DNA of 64,000 nt, taken from assembly GCA_016178785.1 (NCBI GenBank), contig JACOSO010000043.1, positions 186,001 to 250,000 on the forward strand. The letters are read 5' to 3'. Below the pieces are notes generated by a model that was not told where the DNA came from, ran no database searches, and worked only from the letters and a program-made list of their open reading frames with translations. Positions 63,904-64,000 of the stretch are shown here, in pieces. Made by a program: the position numbers and the translations under genes. Every line of letters begins with the position of its first letter. The stretch's first letter is position 1. Source of the stretch: Bacteroidota bacterium. Lineage in GTDB: Bacteria; Bacteroidota; Bacteroidia; Cytophagales; Cyclobacteriaceae.

Positions 63904-63914
63904 AACACTGTTTA
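63904..63914. promoter_or_regulatory. Candidate TetR operator (AACACTGTTTA), site 2
   Basis: AAACA-C-TGTTT palindrome, 11 bp upstream of the ATG at 63926 and identical over 11 bp to site 1. Confidence 0.55.
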
Positions 63915-63925
63915 TACTATTAACA

Positions 63926-64000
63926 ATGAAAACTAAAATTCTATTTGTATTTGTAATAGCCTCCTTAGCGGCTAAGTCACAAAGCTCGATTCTTGACGCT
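63926..64000 (+). CDS. Exported protein, N-terminal fragment (3' partial; possibly TolC family)
   Basis: Twenty-five codons are visible before the window ends. They encode a signal peptide (ILFVFVIASLAAKSQ) followed by SSILDA. A TetR gene directly upstream with a shared operator site, and the SSILDA start, fit a TolC-like outer-membrane efflux protein, but so little sequence is present that this is only a suggestion. Confidence 0.6.
   Translation, partial: MKTKILFVFVIASLAAKSQSSILDA

Noticed and set aside
1-64000. Search for rRNA, tRNA, CRISPR repeats, transposases, integrases and phage genes
   Set aside because: I saw none by eye; a tRNA scan and repeat finder would be decisive and could not be run.

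Overview
The window looks like a chromosome segment of a gliding-type Bacteroidota, most likely a member of the Cytophagales. The evidence is the PorP/SprF-GldK-GldL-GldM-GldN block (core of the type IX secretion system, T9SS), two proteins with T9SS C-terminal sorting tails, families typical of the phylum (DUF4271, DUF4286, BatD, reg_prop/Y_Y_Y, WG repeats), and recurrent TAnnTTTG promoter boxes of the Bacteroidota -7 type with very short leaders. I saw no rRNA, tRNA, CRISPR array, insertion sequence or prophage.

Layout. 1-8 kb (+): the 3' end of a large T9SS-exported protein, a secreted caspase-like protease and a two-component-type beta-propeller sensor without an output domain. 8-11.3 kb (-): amidohydrolase, thiol peroxidase and a persulfide dioxygenase/rhodanese. 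11.4-16.9 kb: WG-repeat protein (+), a small protein and hemW (-), then DUF4271-hemD (+). 17-22.8 kb (+): porP/sprF and gldKLMN, closed by a strong terminator. 22.8-34.9 kb: housekeeping and metabolic genes on both strands (acetyltransferase; DUF4286-saccharopine dehydrogenase-like-AIM24-small protein-gltX; ridA; a reduced 3-hydroxyacyl-CoA dehydrogenase; acyl-CoA dehydrogenase; rfaE2 with a membrane zinc peptidase; queG; batD). aroC follows batD.

36-60.5 kb (-) is the main accessory feature: 21 genes on one strand with no gap above about 33 bp. It runs from an ABC polysaccharide exporter pair (wzm, wzt with a C-terminal cargo domain) through two paired sugar epimerases, eight glycosyltransferases, four methyltransferases, two glutamine-dependent asparagine synthetase-like amidotransferases and a third epimerase. 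It ends in a 1184-residue PKD/beta-propeller protein with a T9SS sorting tail and a small protein. The glycosyltransferase/PKD junction is an ATGA overlap, so a T9SS cargo protein appears co-expressed with a surface polysaccharide. One more glycosyltransferase is divergent from wzm, and an orphan polytopic membrane protein follows. The window closes with a TetR regulator and the start of an exported protein; both are preceded by the same AACACTGTTTA site.

How the parts may fit (inference): GldKLMN/PorP would export the sorting-tail proteins encoded here, and the ABC-exported polysaccharide could be the outer-membrane glycan that such proteins are attached to, by analogy with A-LPS in Porphyromonas. 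Several intergenic regions also carry AT-rich inverted repeats, including a perfect 21-bp pair and a nested hairpin element, that no gene explains.
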